A stretch of DNA of 64,000 nt from positions 33,234 to 97,233 of the forward strand of contig NZ_JACHGJ010000013.1 in assembly GCF_014207565.1 (NCBI RefSeq), given 5' to 3'. The notes beneath the pieces are model-generated. The model made no database searches and was not told where the DNA came from. It saw nothing but the letters and a program-made list of their open reading frames with translations. How positions within the stretch are numbered: the stretch's first letter is position 1; every line of letters starts with the position of its first letter. Shown one piece after another: positions 8,688 through 16,587 of this stretch. The position numbers were made by a program, and so were the translations under genes. Source of the DNA: Spirochaeta isovalerica. Lineage in GTDB: Bacteria; Spirochaetota; Spirochaetia; DSM-2461.

Positions 8688-9071
8688 TTATCTGAACAGA
8701 ATATCCTGTGATTCCAGATATGTTTTTGCCGCTTTGATAAAACTATCGGTAACGATATGCTCCATCCTGCAGGCATTCTCCTCCGCCTCGGACTCTTCCA
8801 GATTCAGACTGTGCATGAGATATCGTTTTATCAGTTCATGCTTTTTGTAAATGGAAGAAGAAAGCTCCATCCCTCTCTCCGTAAGAGTAATGGTTCCATA
8901 GGATTCTTTGTATATGAAGCCCCGCGTTTGAAGTTTCTTCATTGCTTTTGTTACGCTTGCCTTAGAGACTCCCAACTCTCTGGCTATTTCCACGCCATGA
9001 GCGTGCCCATGACTTTTCTCAAGCAACAGGATTGTCTCCAGATACATTTCCAGCGATTCGGAACTTACCAA
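8688..9071 (-). CDS. DtxR-family iron-dependent transcriptional regulator
   Basis: Metal-dependent repressor of 127 residues, start TTG at 9071 behind a GAGGCGG box. Winged helix-turn-helix at residues 8-60 ('GVEIARELGVSKASVTKAMKKLQTRGFI'), then the dimerisation helices; there is no SH3-like third domain, so it is MntR-sized. The metal ligands are Met9, Cys101, Glu104 and His105. These match the DtxR iron site (Met10, Cys102, Glu105, His106) and not the MntR manganese site (Asp8). Together with its place at the head of the feo operon this points to iron sensing. It probably binds the inverted repeat over its own promoter. Confidence 0.88.
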   Translation of the reverse strand: MVSSESLEMYLETILLLEKSHGHAHGVEIARELGVSKASVTKAMKKLQTRGFIYKESYGTITLTERGMELSSSIYKKHELIKRYLMHSLNLEESEAEENACRMEHIVTDSFIKAAKTYLESQDILFR

Positions 9072-9103
9072 TGTTTACCGCCTCAGATTGTTAACCTAAG
9101 GAA

Positions 9104-9132
9104 ACTTTAACTCATACTGGAGTTTAAGTCAA
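9104..9132 (-). promoter_or_regulatory. Promoter and overlapping operator of the feo operon
   Basis: On the minus strand there is a -35 TTGACT (9127-9132), a 17-base spacer and a -10 TAAAGT (9104-9109). An inverted repeat of two 10-base arms, 9104-9113 and 9120-9129 with one mismatch and a 6-base centre, covers exactly the -35 to -10 interval. Further downstream, TTAGGTTAAC (9091-9100 region) resembles a DtxR/IdeR half site. This is the expected place for iron-dependent repression by the first gene of the operon. Confidence 0.7.
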
Positions 9133-9156
9133 TAATTATCGATTCGATTGCATAAG

Positions 9157-9888
9157 TCACATGGGAATTCCGGCGCGGCGGAAATCTTCAGAGATCCGAT
9201 CCATAAATCCCTGATCGGGGGCTAATGTTCCACCTAATTTATACAACAAGCCTTCCTGCTCCCATTTCTCCTCACCCATTTTGTGAAAAGGGAGAAACTC
9301 AAATTTCTCCAGAGAGGGAATGTCTGTCAGAATTTCTTTCAGAGCCTCCAGGTTTTCACGGCTGTCTGTTAAACCGGGAACGACGACATGCCTGACCCAC
9401 AAAGGTTTACGGGACTGCTTCAGGTATTCGAGAATCGCTCTCGGCCGCTCTGCCGTAATCCCTGTTAAATCTCTGTGCTTCTCAGCCAGAGCAGTTTTTA
9501 TATCCAGAATAATCAAATCCGCTTCGTCGAGACAGTTCCTGACCCGCTCCGGATTTCCGTATCCCGATGTATCGATAGCCACTGTCATACCTTTTTCATG
9601 AGCGATGCGTATAACATCAAGCACAAATTCCGGTTGAAACAGAGGTTCGCCTCCGCTGAGAGTGATGCCTCCCCCGGAAGCTTTCATATATGTCCGGTAT
9701 TTCCAGGCTTCATCAACAAGCTCCTGCGCAGTCATCTCACGCCCTTTCCCGACAGCCCAGCTGTCGGGGTTGTGGCAATAGAGGCAGCGGAGGGGACAGC
9801 CCTGCAGAAAGGCGACAAACCGGATGCCCGGCCCATCGACCATGCCGCCCGTTTCCAATGCGTGAATTCTTCCCTTAACTGTTCCCAT
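9157..9888 (-). CDS. pflA: Pyruvate formate-lyase activating enzyme (radical SAM)
   Basis: 243-residue radical SAM protein that installs the glycyl radical on pyruvate formate-lyase. The [4Fe-4S] motif C-x3-C-x2-C is in 'GCPLRCLYCHNP' (near residue 30) and the SAM-binding 'SGGEPLFQ' follows at about residue 98. N-terminal 'VKGRIHALETGGMVDGPGIRFVAFLQG' is diagnostic of PflA. A GGGAGG box precedes ATG 9888. The usual pflB partner is not intact here: only a deleted 3' remnant lies upstream (9903-10031), so PflA must act on a PFL encoded elsewhere, or is a relic. Confidence 0.93.
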   Translation of the reverse strand: MGTVKGRIHALETGGMVDGPGIRFVAFLQGCPLRCLYCHNPDSWAVGKGREMTAQELVDEAWKYRTYMKASGGGITLSGGEPLFQPEFVLDVIRIAHEKGMTVAIDTSGYGNPERVRNCLDEADLIILDIKTALAEKHRDLTGITAERPRAILEYLKQSRKPLWVRHVVVPGLTDSRENLEALKEILTDIPSLEKFEFLPFHKMGEEKWEQEGLLYKLGGTLAPDQGFMDRISEDFRRAGIPM

Positions 9889-9902
9889 GATGCCTCCCTT
9901 TT

Positions 9903-10031
9903 TCAGATGACCTGATGGAATGTCCGGTTGATGACATCCAGCACATTAATCTTGACATGATATCCACCGTCGAGATTTGAATGGTGTTCAGAGGAGAAAT
10001 ATAATTGCATTAACCCTATCTGCGGGCCTGA
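9903..10031 (-). pseudogene. pflB 3' remnant with internal deletion
   Basis: Immediately before pflA, in the place where pflB is normally found, an open stretch ends in '..GLMQLYFSSEHHSNLDGG' followed by 'YHVKINVLDVINRTFHQVI' and a stop. This matches two separated parts of the PflB C-terminus: the 'LMDGYF....GGxHLNVNVL' segment and the very last 'DVI.RTF' residues. The roughly 40 residues between them, which hold the glycyl-radical loop (RVSGYAV), are missing, as is everything upstream. The frame is still open; a 35-residue peptide could start at ATG 10010 after an AGGG box. I read it as a gutted pflB, not a functional spare-part protein. Confidence 0.62.
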
Positions 10032-10034
10032 TTA

Positions 10035-11201
10035 TTACAGATTCATGCCGGCTTTAAACTCATCGGCGATTCTCTCAAATACTTCCTCGAATGTCCCCGC
10101 TCCGTCGATCGTGACCGAACCGTAAAGAGATTTGTACTTCTCCAGAACGGGAAGCGTCGTCTCTTCATAATCGCGCAGACGCATCAGTATCTTCTGCGTA
10201 TTGCTGTCATAAGGTTTCTTTTTATCCGTATCACGTCTTTTGTCCAGCCGATTGATGAGCTCCAGGGTCGGAACCTCGATTTCCATGATCTGGGAAATTT
10301 TGGAGTCTCTTTTCTTGAGCATCCCGTCGAGCATATAGGACTGCACCAGAGTTCTGGGAAATCCCTTGAAAATATACCCCTTTACATTACCGCGGGATTT
10401 TTCGATCTTTTCCTCGATCAGCTGAACAACCACATCATCGGGAACCAGCTCTCCGCTGTTGTAGAAAGATTCAATACTTTTCCCTATTTCCGAGCCTTTT
10501 TCAATTTCTTCAGCCAGCATAGGTCCTGTCGCGATATATTCCAGCCCGTATTTTTCGGCCAGGGCTTCTCCGTGGGAACCTCTTCCCGAACCGGGATATC
10601 CGAATAACACGACATTATAGAGACTGTGCTTCATCTCTTCCTTGAGAATATCTTTTATCTGGCCGGTAACGTCATCAATGGATTTATTGCCGTCCACATT
10701 CCTCAAGATTCCTTTCTCCCGGTAAAATTCCAGTACGGGATGGGTTTTTTCATTGTATTCCTGTAACCGCTTTTTTATGACTGTTTCATTATCATCGGAG
10801 CGGCCCGATGATTTGCCGCGCTCGAGAAGCCTCCGGACTGTAAGATCCTGATCCACATCGAGATTGATCAGACAGTTGAGCGACGAGTTGTGCTGAATCA
10901 TCAATCCTTCGAGAATATAAGCCTGCATGTATGTTCTGGGAAATCCATCAAAAAGAAAACCGTGGGAATAGGGATTCGTCACTATGGTCTTCTCGATAAG
11001 CTGTACGATAATTTCATCGGAAACCAGCTGTCCAGCGGCGATAATGCTTTCGGCTTCCTGCCCCAGTCTGGTTCCCTCGGCAATTTCCTTACGGAGAAGA
11101 TCTCCTGTAGAAATATAACAGAGGTTGTACTCTTTAATAATAAACTCCGACTGGGTTCCCTTTCCCGCACCGGGAGGGCCGAACAAAGCAATATTCAACA
11201 T
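10035..11201 (-). CDS. Tandem adenylate kinase fusion (second domain degenerate)
   Basis: 388 residues made of two adenylate/UMP-CMP kinase domains. Domain 1 (1-190) is intact: P-loop GPPGAGKG (8-15), 'STGDLLRKEI', 'DGFPRT' and the arginine-rich lid 'RLLERGKSSGRSDDNE'. Domain 2 (about 194-388) repeats each element in the same order. Its P-loop reads GYPGSGRG, with Arg207 replacing the catalytic lysine, and the nucleotide-binding Asp of 'DGFPRT' is Lys ('KGFPRT'). Domain 2 is therefore probably inactive or regulatory. Both are short-lid forms without a zinc knuckle. Role: AMP + ATP to 2 ADP. Neighbours give no functional link. Confidence 0.9.
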   Translation of the reverse strand: MLNIALFGPPGAGKGTQSEFIIKEYNLCYISTGDLLRKEIAEGTRLGQEAESIIAAGQLVSDEIIVQLIEKTIVTNPYSHGFLFDGFPRTYMQAYILEGLMIQHNSSLNCLINLDVDQDLTVRRLLERGKSSGRSDDNETVIKKRLQEYNEKTHPVLEFYREKGILRNVDGNKSIDDVTGQIKDILKEEMKHSLYNVVLFGYPGSGRGSHGEALAEKYGLEYIATGPMLAEEIEKGSEIGKSIESFYNSGELVPDDVVVQLIEEKIEKSRGNVKGYIFKGFPRTLVQSYMLDGMLKKRDSKISQIMEIEVPTLELINRLDKRRDTDKKKPYDSNTQKILMRLRDYEETTLPVLEKYKSLYGSVTIDGAGTFEEVFERIADEFKAGMNL

Positions 11202-11323
11202 ATTGTATATACTCTCCTGAGAATTAAATCGACTTTAAAACTAAATCAGCTGAAAGATTCTTACAAGCATTGCTCTTGTAATTCATGCCAAAAAGTAGAT
11301 TCAAAAGGTATTTTATCTTTCTT

Positions 11324-11352
11324 TTGACAGAATAACATTACCGTTTTAATAT
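11324..11352 (+). promoter_or_regulatory. Promoter of the ackA-liv operon
   Basis: Near-consensus sigma-70 promoter: -35 TTGACA (11324-11329), 17-base spacer, -10 TAATAT (11347-11352). The predicted start point near 11359 is 12 bases before the palindromic operator at 11371. Confidence 0.8.
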
Positions 11353-11370
11353 GACAATATATTTTTCTGA

Positions 11371-11385
11371 CATATGATTCACATG
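11371..11385 (+). promoter_or_regulatory. Palindromic operator (copy 1) upstream of ackA
   Basis: CATATGATTCACATG, a 15-base palindrome with one mismatch. It matches the sites at 26593-26607 and 26673-26687 in 13-14 of 15 positions. It lies just downstream of the predicted start point, where a bound TetR-type repressor would block transcription. Confidence 0.75.
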
Positions 11386-11409
11386 AATATTCAATGCAAA
11401 GGAGAGATT

Positions 11410-12627
11410 ATGCAGATACTGGTTATTAATTCCGGCAGTTCTTCCATCAAATTCCAGTGGCTTGAGAGCCTAACGGGAGAGGTATTTTATTCCGGTCTAG
11501 TTGAGAGGATCGGTATGGCATCGGGTCGTTTATCTCTGAGGAAAGGCGGCGGAAAAAGCAAAAAAACCGAAAAACCGATAGCGAACCATAAAGAAGGGCT
11601 TACCATGATTTTCAGCCAGCTGCAGAACATGAATAAAATAGAGGCTGTCGGACACAGGGTCGTTAACGGCGGTGAATATTTTTCAGCTCCCTGTCTGATC
11701 GATGAACAGGCTCTTAAAAAAATCAGAAAGTGCATACCCTTAGCTCCTCTCCACAATCCGGCAAACTGCCAGGGAATTGAAGCCGCTCTGTCCCTGCTTC
11801 CCCATGTTCCTCATATTGCTGTTTTTGATACGTCTTTTCACAGAACAATTAAAGAAAAAAACTATCTTTACGCCATTCCTTACGATTATTACAGCCGTGA
11901 TGGTATCAGAAAATACGGGTTTCACGGGTCCTCTCATAAATATGTGACGATACGGGCTGCTGAAATGCTGAACAAAGATGTAAAAGACATAAGCGGAATC
12001 AGCTGCCATCTGGGGAACGGCGTTTCGCTAACAGCGATCAGACATGGCTGCTCCATTGATACGTCGATGGGATACGGAACGATCAGCGGCGTCCCCATGG
12101 GTACCCGTTCGGGAGACCTGGATCCGGCGGTGATCCTCAATCTTCTACAGGAAAAAGAGGTCAGCCCTGATCAACTGAGCGATCTGCTTTATCGCGAATC
12201 GGGACTGAAAGGTTTAAGCGGTCTCTCTCCCGATATGAGAGACCTCCTGAAAGCGGAATCAGAGGGTCATGAACGGGCTGCCGCAGCTGTTGAAATCTTT
12301 GTAAATTCCATCCGGAAGTATATTGGAGCTTATCTGACGCAGCTTGGAGGGAAACCGGATTTTCTGATTTTTACGGCGGGAATCGGAGAAAACTCCGCAG
12401 AAATAAGAAGCAGGGTTCTGAAAGGTATGGGATATCTGGGTTTCAGACTCGACGAAGAAAAGAATGCCGAGGCTACAGGAGAATCACTTATCTCCCGGAA
12501 GGATTCGCCTGTTCCCGTTCTTTTGATCCCCACCAATGAGGAATGGATGATAGCCAGTGAAGCCGAGGAGCTTCTCACATCTGAATATATATCCGAATCA
12601 TCTCTCACTTTTTTAGTTGACAGCTGA
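11410..12627 (+). CDS. ackA: Acetate kinase
   Basis: 405-residue ASKHA-fold kinase catalysing acetyl phosphate + ADP = acetate + ATP. Visible motifs are 'VINSGSSSIKF' at the N-terminus, 'HRVVNGGEYF', 'FDTSFH', 'YGFHGSSHKYV', 'CHLGNG', 'MGTRSGDLDP' and 'FTAGIGENS'. ATG 11410 is chosen over an in-frame ATG at 11374 because an AAGGAGAG box precedes it and the conserved MQILVINSGSSS begins there; the upstream ATG would lie in the operator. No pta is adjacent. Its position as first gene of a Liv-transporter/KASIII operon under the shared palindrome suggests it harvests ATP from the acetyl-CoA produced by the pathway. Confidence 0.95.
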   Translation: MQILVINSGSSSIKFQWLESLTGEVFYSGLVERIGMASGRLSLRKGGGKSKKTEKPIANHKEGLTMIFSQLQNMNKIEAVGHRVVNGGEYFSAPCLIDEQALKKIRKCIPLAPLHNPANCQGIEAALSLLPHVPHIAVFDTSFHRTIKEKNYLYAIPYDYYSRDGIRKYGFHGSSHKYVTIRAAEMLNKDVKDISGISCHLGNGVSLTAIRHGCSIDTSMGYGTISGVPMGTRSGDLDPAVILNLLQEKEVSPDQLSDLLYRESGLKGLSGLSPDMRDLLKAESEGHERAAAAVEIFVNSIRKYIGAYLTQLGGKPDFLIFTAGIGENSAEIRSRVLKGMGYLGFRLDEEKNAEATGESLISRKDSPVPVLLIPTNEEWMIASEAEELLTSEYISESSLTFLVDS

Positions 12628-12690
12628 TAATACCGGTGTACAATGAAACAAAAGTGAGAACCGATTCGGTTATCAAATATGGAGGAAAAA

Positions 12691-13911
12691 GTGAGTAAAA
12701 AACTATCCGCACTTCTTTTCGCCCTCATGCTGATTGTCAGCATGGGAACTCTGTACGCTACAGGGCAGCAGGGTGAAGGTGAAGCAAAACCCATCAAATT
12801 CGGTGGTGTCTGGCCTCTCGGTGATATTACCGGGGATCAGGCGGCCAAAGCAGCTCAGCTCGTAGTAGACGAACTGAACGCGAACGGCGGTCTTCTCGGA
12901 AGACCTGTCGAACTGATCGTTATCGACAGCGAGCTGAACCCGGAAAAGGGAGCAGCGGCTATCGAAAGACTGGCAACAGTTGAAAAAGTCGACTTTTTTG
13001 TCGGAGGAATGTCCAGCGGTGTTCATCTGGGACAAATCCCCTCTCTCAAGAAGTACAAAAAAGTTACCATGTGGACCGGAGCTGCCAGCTCTACAGCTGA
13101 AGCGGCTGTAGGCGAAGGTCAGGATTGGTACTTCCACCTGCATCCCTGGGACTACAACCAGGGCAACTCTTACGTGGAAGGCTGGGACGATATCGCAGAG
13201 AAATACTCCAACATTTCCATTGACAGATGGTTCCTCGCCTATGAAGAGGGCCCCTTCGGAAGTGCTTCATTCGCAGCGACTCAGACTCTTTTCGCCGATA
13301 TGGAGATCGACGGAGAAGCTTTCCAGTCTGCAGCCATGGGCGGCGGTGATTACACTGCGGTTCTTCAGCGCGCTAAAGACTACAACCCCGATGTTTTCAT
13401 CTGGGCCGGATATGGCGCCGATGCCCTTCCCATAATGGAACAGGCAAAAGCTGTTAACTTCACTCCTCCCCTGTTCATCGGAGCGCCTCCGGGATGGCCT
13501 TCAGACTTCGGCGATTCCTCTCTGGCTGAGAATGTGACGCTTTACGGAATGTGGGCGCCTTCCATCAGCAAGGTAAGCGCAGTCAGCAAGAAGTTCCAGG
13601 ATGCCTACGAAGCGAAATACGGCGAGACGCCGGCAACTTACTTCGCGCCTCTGGGTTACACTTCAATCGAGATTATCGCGAAAGCTGTCGAACAGGCCGG
13701 ATCTGTTGAAACAGAAGCTGTTATCAAAGCTCTCAAGGCGATTCAGTATGAATCTCCCCTCGGAGAAACAATCAGCTTCAGCCCTTCCAACGTAATCAGC
13801 AACCAGGGATTCAGAAACCAGAAAATTCTTCAGTGGCAGAACGGAAGCCAGGAAGTTATCTGGCCCTTCGCATTCGCAACAGCTGAACCGGCTTATCCTT
13901 TCACCAGATAA
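12691..13911 (+). CDS. Liv-type ABC transporter substrate-binding protein
   Basis: 406-residue periplasmic binding protein of the branched-chain amino acid/amide (HAAT) family. A signal peptide covers residues 1-24 and ends LYA-TGQQ, with no lipobox. The mature part shows 'GDQAAKAAQLVVDELNANGGLLGRPVELIVIDSELNPEKGAAAIERL', the family signature. GTG 12691 is taken as start because the GGAGG box (12681-12685) lies inside the longer frame from ATG 12679. HAAT systems also take up aromatic or short-chain acids and amides; the neighbours (thiolase-type enzymes, acetate kinase) make a non-amino-acid substrate likely here. Confidence 0.92.
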   Translation: MSKKLSALLFALMLIVSMGTLYATGQQGEGEAKPIKFGGVWPLGDITGDQAAKAAQLVVDELNANGGLLGRPVELIVIDSELNPEKGAAAIERLATVEKVDFFVGGMSSGVHLGQIPSLKKYKKVTMWTGAASSTAEAAVGEGQDWYFHLHPWDYNQGNSYVEGWDDIAEKYSNISIDRWFLAYEEGPFGSASFAATQTLFADMEIDGEAFQSAAMGGGDYTAVLQRAKDYNPDVFIWAGYGADALPIMEQAKAVNFTPPLFIGAPPGWPSDFGDSSLAENVTLYGMWAPSISKVSAVSKKFQDAYEAKYGETPATYFAPLGYTSIEIIAKAVEQAGSVETEAVIKALKAIQYESPLGETISFSPSNVISNQGFRNQKILQWQNGSQEVIWPFAFATAEPAYPFTR

Positions 13912-13933
13912 TCCTCTTTCTATCTGACATTTC

Positions 13934-13965
13934 GATTTCCGCAGAGACAAAACTCTGCGGAAATC
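13934..13965 (+). other. Stem-loop between Liv binding-protein gene and livH
   Basis: Perfect 13-bp stem, 13934-13946 with 13953-13965 (arm GATTTCCGCAGAG), closing a 6-base ACAAAA loop. No T tract follows, so it is probably an mRNA-stabilising or attenuating hairpin rather than a full terminator. Confidence 0.85.
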
Positions 13966-14007
13966 AATTCTAATTCAAGCAAATAAGAACTTTTTGGAGA
14001 ATCCAGA

Positions 14008-14931
14008 ATGAATAAGAAAAAAATATATACGATTGCCGGGATAAGTGCCGCTCTGGTACTCTCCGTGATCCTGCTGATCATTAAACCGACAATACTGGTA
14101 TATGGTATACAAAGGGCAGGGATTTATGCTGCCATAGCACTGCCCATGGCCCTTGTTCTGGGTATTGTGCATATTGTAAACCTCGCCCACGGGGAAATGA
14201 TGATGGTAGCCGCCTACCTGAGTTATTTTATCTGTACGACTTTCGGGCTTGATCCGCTCGTCGCGGCGATCCCCACGGGAATCATCATGTTTTTCCTGGG
14301 CCTGATCGTATTCAAGACATCCATAGCCCATACACTTGAAGCCCCCGAACTGAATCAGCTGATTCTGACTTTCGGAGTGGCCATGGTACTCAGTCAGACT
14401 GTAAACCTGATTGCCACCAGTCAACCGAGAAAAATATCACTCGACTATGTTTCCGCTTCGGCAACGATCGGAGAAGTCAGTTTCGGTATATATGATTTTA
14501 TTTTCCCCGCACTGGCAGCGGTTTTCCTTGCGGTGCTGATCTATTTTCTGAAAAAGACGCGCATCGGAAAAGCCGCATCGGCAGTCGGACAGAATCCCAG
14601 GGGAGCCAGGATTGTCGGGATCAATGTCGATCTGACCTATACGATTATCTTCTCTCTCGCCTCGATGATCATCGGTGTATTCGGCTCCTTCTTCATAACC
14701 AAATTTTCCATCTTCCCCGCCGTGGGAGGAACATTCACCATGAAATCCTTCGCTCTGGTAGCCATGGCCGGTATCGGAAATCTGCCGATGGTCATCGGGG
14801 CGAGCCTCGTTCTCGGCCTCGCCGAAAGCCTGGTCATGTCGGTTCCTCACGGAGCCGGATGGACCCCCATGATCTTCTTCGGACTGATCATCATCGTCAT
14901 TCTCAGCAGATCTTTCAGGAGTAAACAATGA
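14008..14931 (+). CDS. livH: Liv-type ABC transporter permease LivH
   Basis: 307-residue polytopic inner-membrane permease. The family pattern 'GIQRAGIYAAIALPMALVLGIVHIVNLAHGEMMMVAAYLSY' is near the N-terminus, and 'FAVGGTFTMKSFALVAMAGIGN'-like and 'GASLVLGLAESL' elements are near the end. Shine-Dalgarno TTGGAG precedes ATG 14008. Its last 4 bases overlap livM. Confidence 0.93.
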   Translation: MNKKKIYTIAGISAALVLSVILLIIKPTILVYGIQRAGIYAAIALPMALVLGIVHIVNLAHGEMMMVAAYLSYFICTTFGLDPLVAAIPTGIIMFFLGLIVFKTSIAHTLEAPELNQLILTFGVAMVLSQTVNLIATSQPRKISLDYVSASATIGEVSFGIYDFIFPALAAVFLAVLIYFLKKTRIGKAASAVGQNPRGARIVGINVDLTYTIIFSLASMIIGVFGSFFITKFSIFPAVGGTFTMKSFALVAMAGIGNLPMVIGASLVLGLAESLVMSVPHGAGWTPMIFFGLIIIVILSRSFRSKQ

Positions 14932-15875
14932 GCTCAACTGTTCAGAAAAATAAGACATGGCCTGTGATCTTCGGGATCGTCGGTGTCATTGTCATAATAC
15001 TGCCCTTTTTCACAGGGCCCTATGTCCAGTCGATCGGACGGACAGTCATAACCTATATGATTCTGGCTATCAGCTGGGATATGCTGATCCGCTCGGGACA
15101 GCTCTCCTTCGGTCTGGCCGGTTTCTTCGGATTGGGAAGCTATGCGGCTGTCCTCTCAGCGGTAAATCTTCACTTCAATCCCTTTGTCAGCATCCTCTTC
15201 GCCGCTGTCGTGGCGGGACTGATGGCTTTTCTCGTAGGAGCTGTGGTTCTCAGGCTGAGAGGCATGTATTTCGCTATTACGACACTGGCTCTGGGAGAAA
15301 TATTCAGGATTATAATCCACAACTGGACAAGCGTGACCGGCGGTCCCAACGGGAAACTGCTCCCGAAACTGGCCTTCGACGGCGCGTCCATCCCCACATA
15401 CGCCATGATGGTCGTTTTCGCCCTGGTTATCATCGCTTTATCGGAATACTTTAAAAGAAGCAAAATCCATTATGCCCTGACAGCAATACGCGATAATGAA
15501 ATCGTAGCCAAATCGAGCGGTATCAACATCTACAAATACCTTCTCATCGCTTTTACGGTTACGGCAGCCATTCAGGGTGCCGCCGGCGCCGGTTTTGCCC
15601 AGCTATACGGCTTCGTAACCCCCGAAAGCAGCTTCAACGCCAACTATACGCTGATTCCCCTGGCCATGGCCCTACTCGGCGGAATGTACAGCACATGGGG
15701 CCCCGTCATCGGAGCGGTTCTGCTGGGAGTTCTGGGAGAATTCCTGAAACTATACATCCCCTACGGTCACCTGGTCGTTTACGGAATCATCATAATTCTG
15801 GTTCTTCTCTTTATGCCTCAGGGAATCGTGGGAATGGCCGGAAAGCTATTAAAAAAAGGAGAGAGCCATGAGTGA
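14928..15875 (+). CDS. livM: Liv-type ABC transporter permease LivM
   Basis: 315-residue second permease subunit with the LivM signature 'ISWDMLIRSGQLSFGLAGFFGLGSYAAVLSA' near residue 45 and 'RLRGMYFAITTLALGEIFRIIIHNW' near residue 105. About eight to ten membrane segments. It overlaps livH by 4 bases and livG by 8, which is typical translational coupling. Confidence 0.93.
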   Translation: MSSTVQKNKTWPVIFGIVGVIVIILPFFTGPYVQSIGRTVITYMILAISWDMLIRSGQLSFGLAGFFGLGSYAAVLSAVNLHFNPFVSILFAAVVAGLMAFLVGAVVLRLRGMYFAITTLALGEIFRIIIHNWTSVTGGPNGKLLPKLAFDGASIPTYAMMVVFALVIIALSEYFKRSKIHYALTAIRDNEIVAKSSGINIYKYLLIAFTVTAAIQGAAGAGFAQLYGFVTPESSFNANYTLIPLAMALLGGMYSTWGPVIGAVLLGVLGEFLKLYIPYGHLVVYGIIIILVLLFMPQGIVGMAGKLLKKGESHE

Positions 15876-16587
15876 GCTGAGAACAGAAAACCTGACCATC
15901 TCCTTCGGCGGTCTTACAGCAACCAATGATGTGAATTTCAATATTAAATCGGGAGAGATCGTCGGAATAATCGGGCCCAACGGCGCGGGAAAAACCACGC
16001 TGATCAATCTGATCGCCGGTATCTACTACCCCACTTCAGGAAAGATCTGGCTCGATGACAGAGATATTTCCCAGATCCCGGCCCACGAGCGCTCAGCGCT
16101 GGGTATAGGACGGACTTTCCAGCTGATTCATCCTCTGGAAGGGCTGACGGTTCTGCAGAACGTCATGACCGGCTTTCTCTTCGCCCAGAAAATGGGCCTG
16201 AAACAGGCCAGAGAGGAAGCCCGGAAACTTTGCAAAACTCTGGAACTGACCGGACTGGACAGAGCGACCGGAGAGATAAACATTCTGGAAACCAAAAAAA
16301 TGGAAATTGCCAAAGCCCTGGCGACTAATCCCAAAGTCATGTTCCTCGATGAGGTTATGGCGGGATTGAACAGCACGGAAACACTGGAGGCGATCGACAT
16401 TGTTAAACAGATCGCCACAGAGAGAAATCTCGCCGTTGGAGTCGTGGAACACGTTATGGGGGTCATAACAAAACTGACCCACAGCGTAATCGTCCTCGAC
16501 ACAGGCAGGATCATTGCTTCAGGGCCTTATAAGGAAGTGGCGCAGAACGAACGTGTGAAGAGCGCCTATCTTGGAGGTGGTGCATAA
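15868..16587 (+). CDS. livG: Liv-type ABC transporter ATPase LivG
   Basis: 239-residue ATP-binding subunit. Walker A 'GPNGAGKTT' near residue 37, Walker B 'VMFLDEVMAGL' and the switch His in 'VVEHVMGVI' are present. The ABC signature is unusual: the place of LSGGQ reads 'NILETKKMEIAKAL', lacking the usual LSxGQ. The same deviation occurs in some LivG relatives, so it need not mean loss of function. It overlaps its neighbours on both sides. Confidence 0.92.
   Translation: MSELRTENLTISFGGLTATNDVNFNIKSGEIVGIIGPNGAGKTTLINLIAGIYYPTSGKIWLDDRDISQIPAHERSALGIGRTFQLIHPLEGLTVLQNVMTGFLFAQKMGLKQAREEARKLCKTLELTGLDRATGEINILETKKMEIAKALATNPKVMFLDEVMAGLNSTETLEAIDIVKQIATERNLAVGVVEHVMGVITKLTHSVIVLDTGRIIASGPYKEVAQNERVKSAYLGGGA

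Noticed and set aside
9149..9163. CATAAGTCACATG as a fourth copy of the TetR palindrome
   Set aside because: Wrong length and only one half matches; it lies at the end of pflA, not at a promoter.
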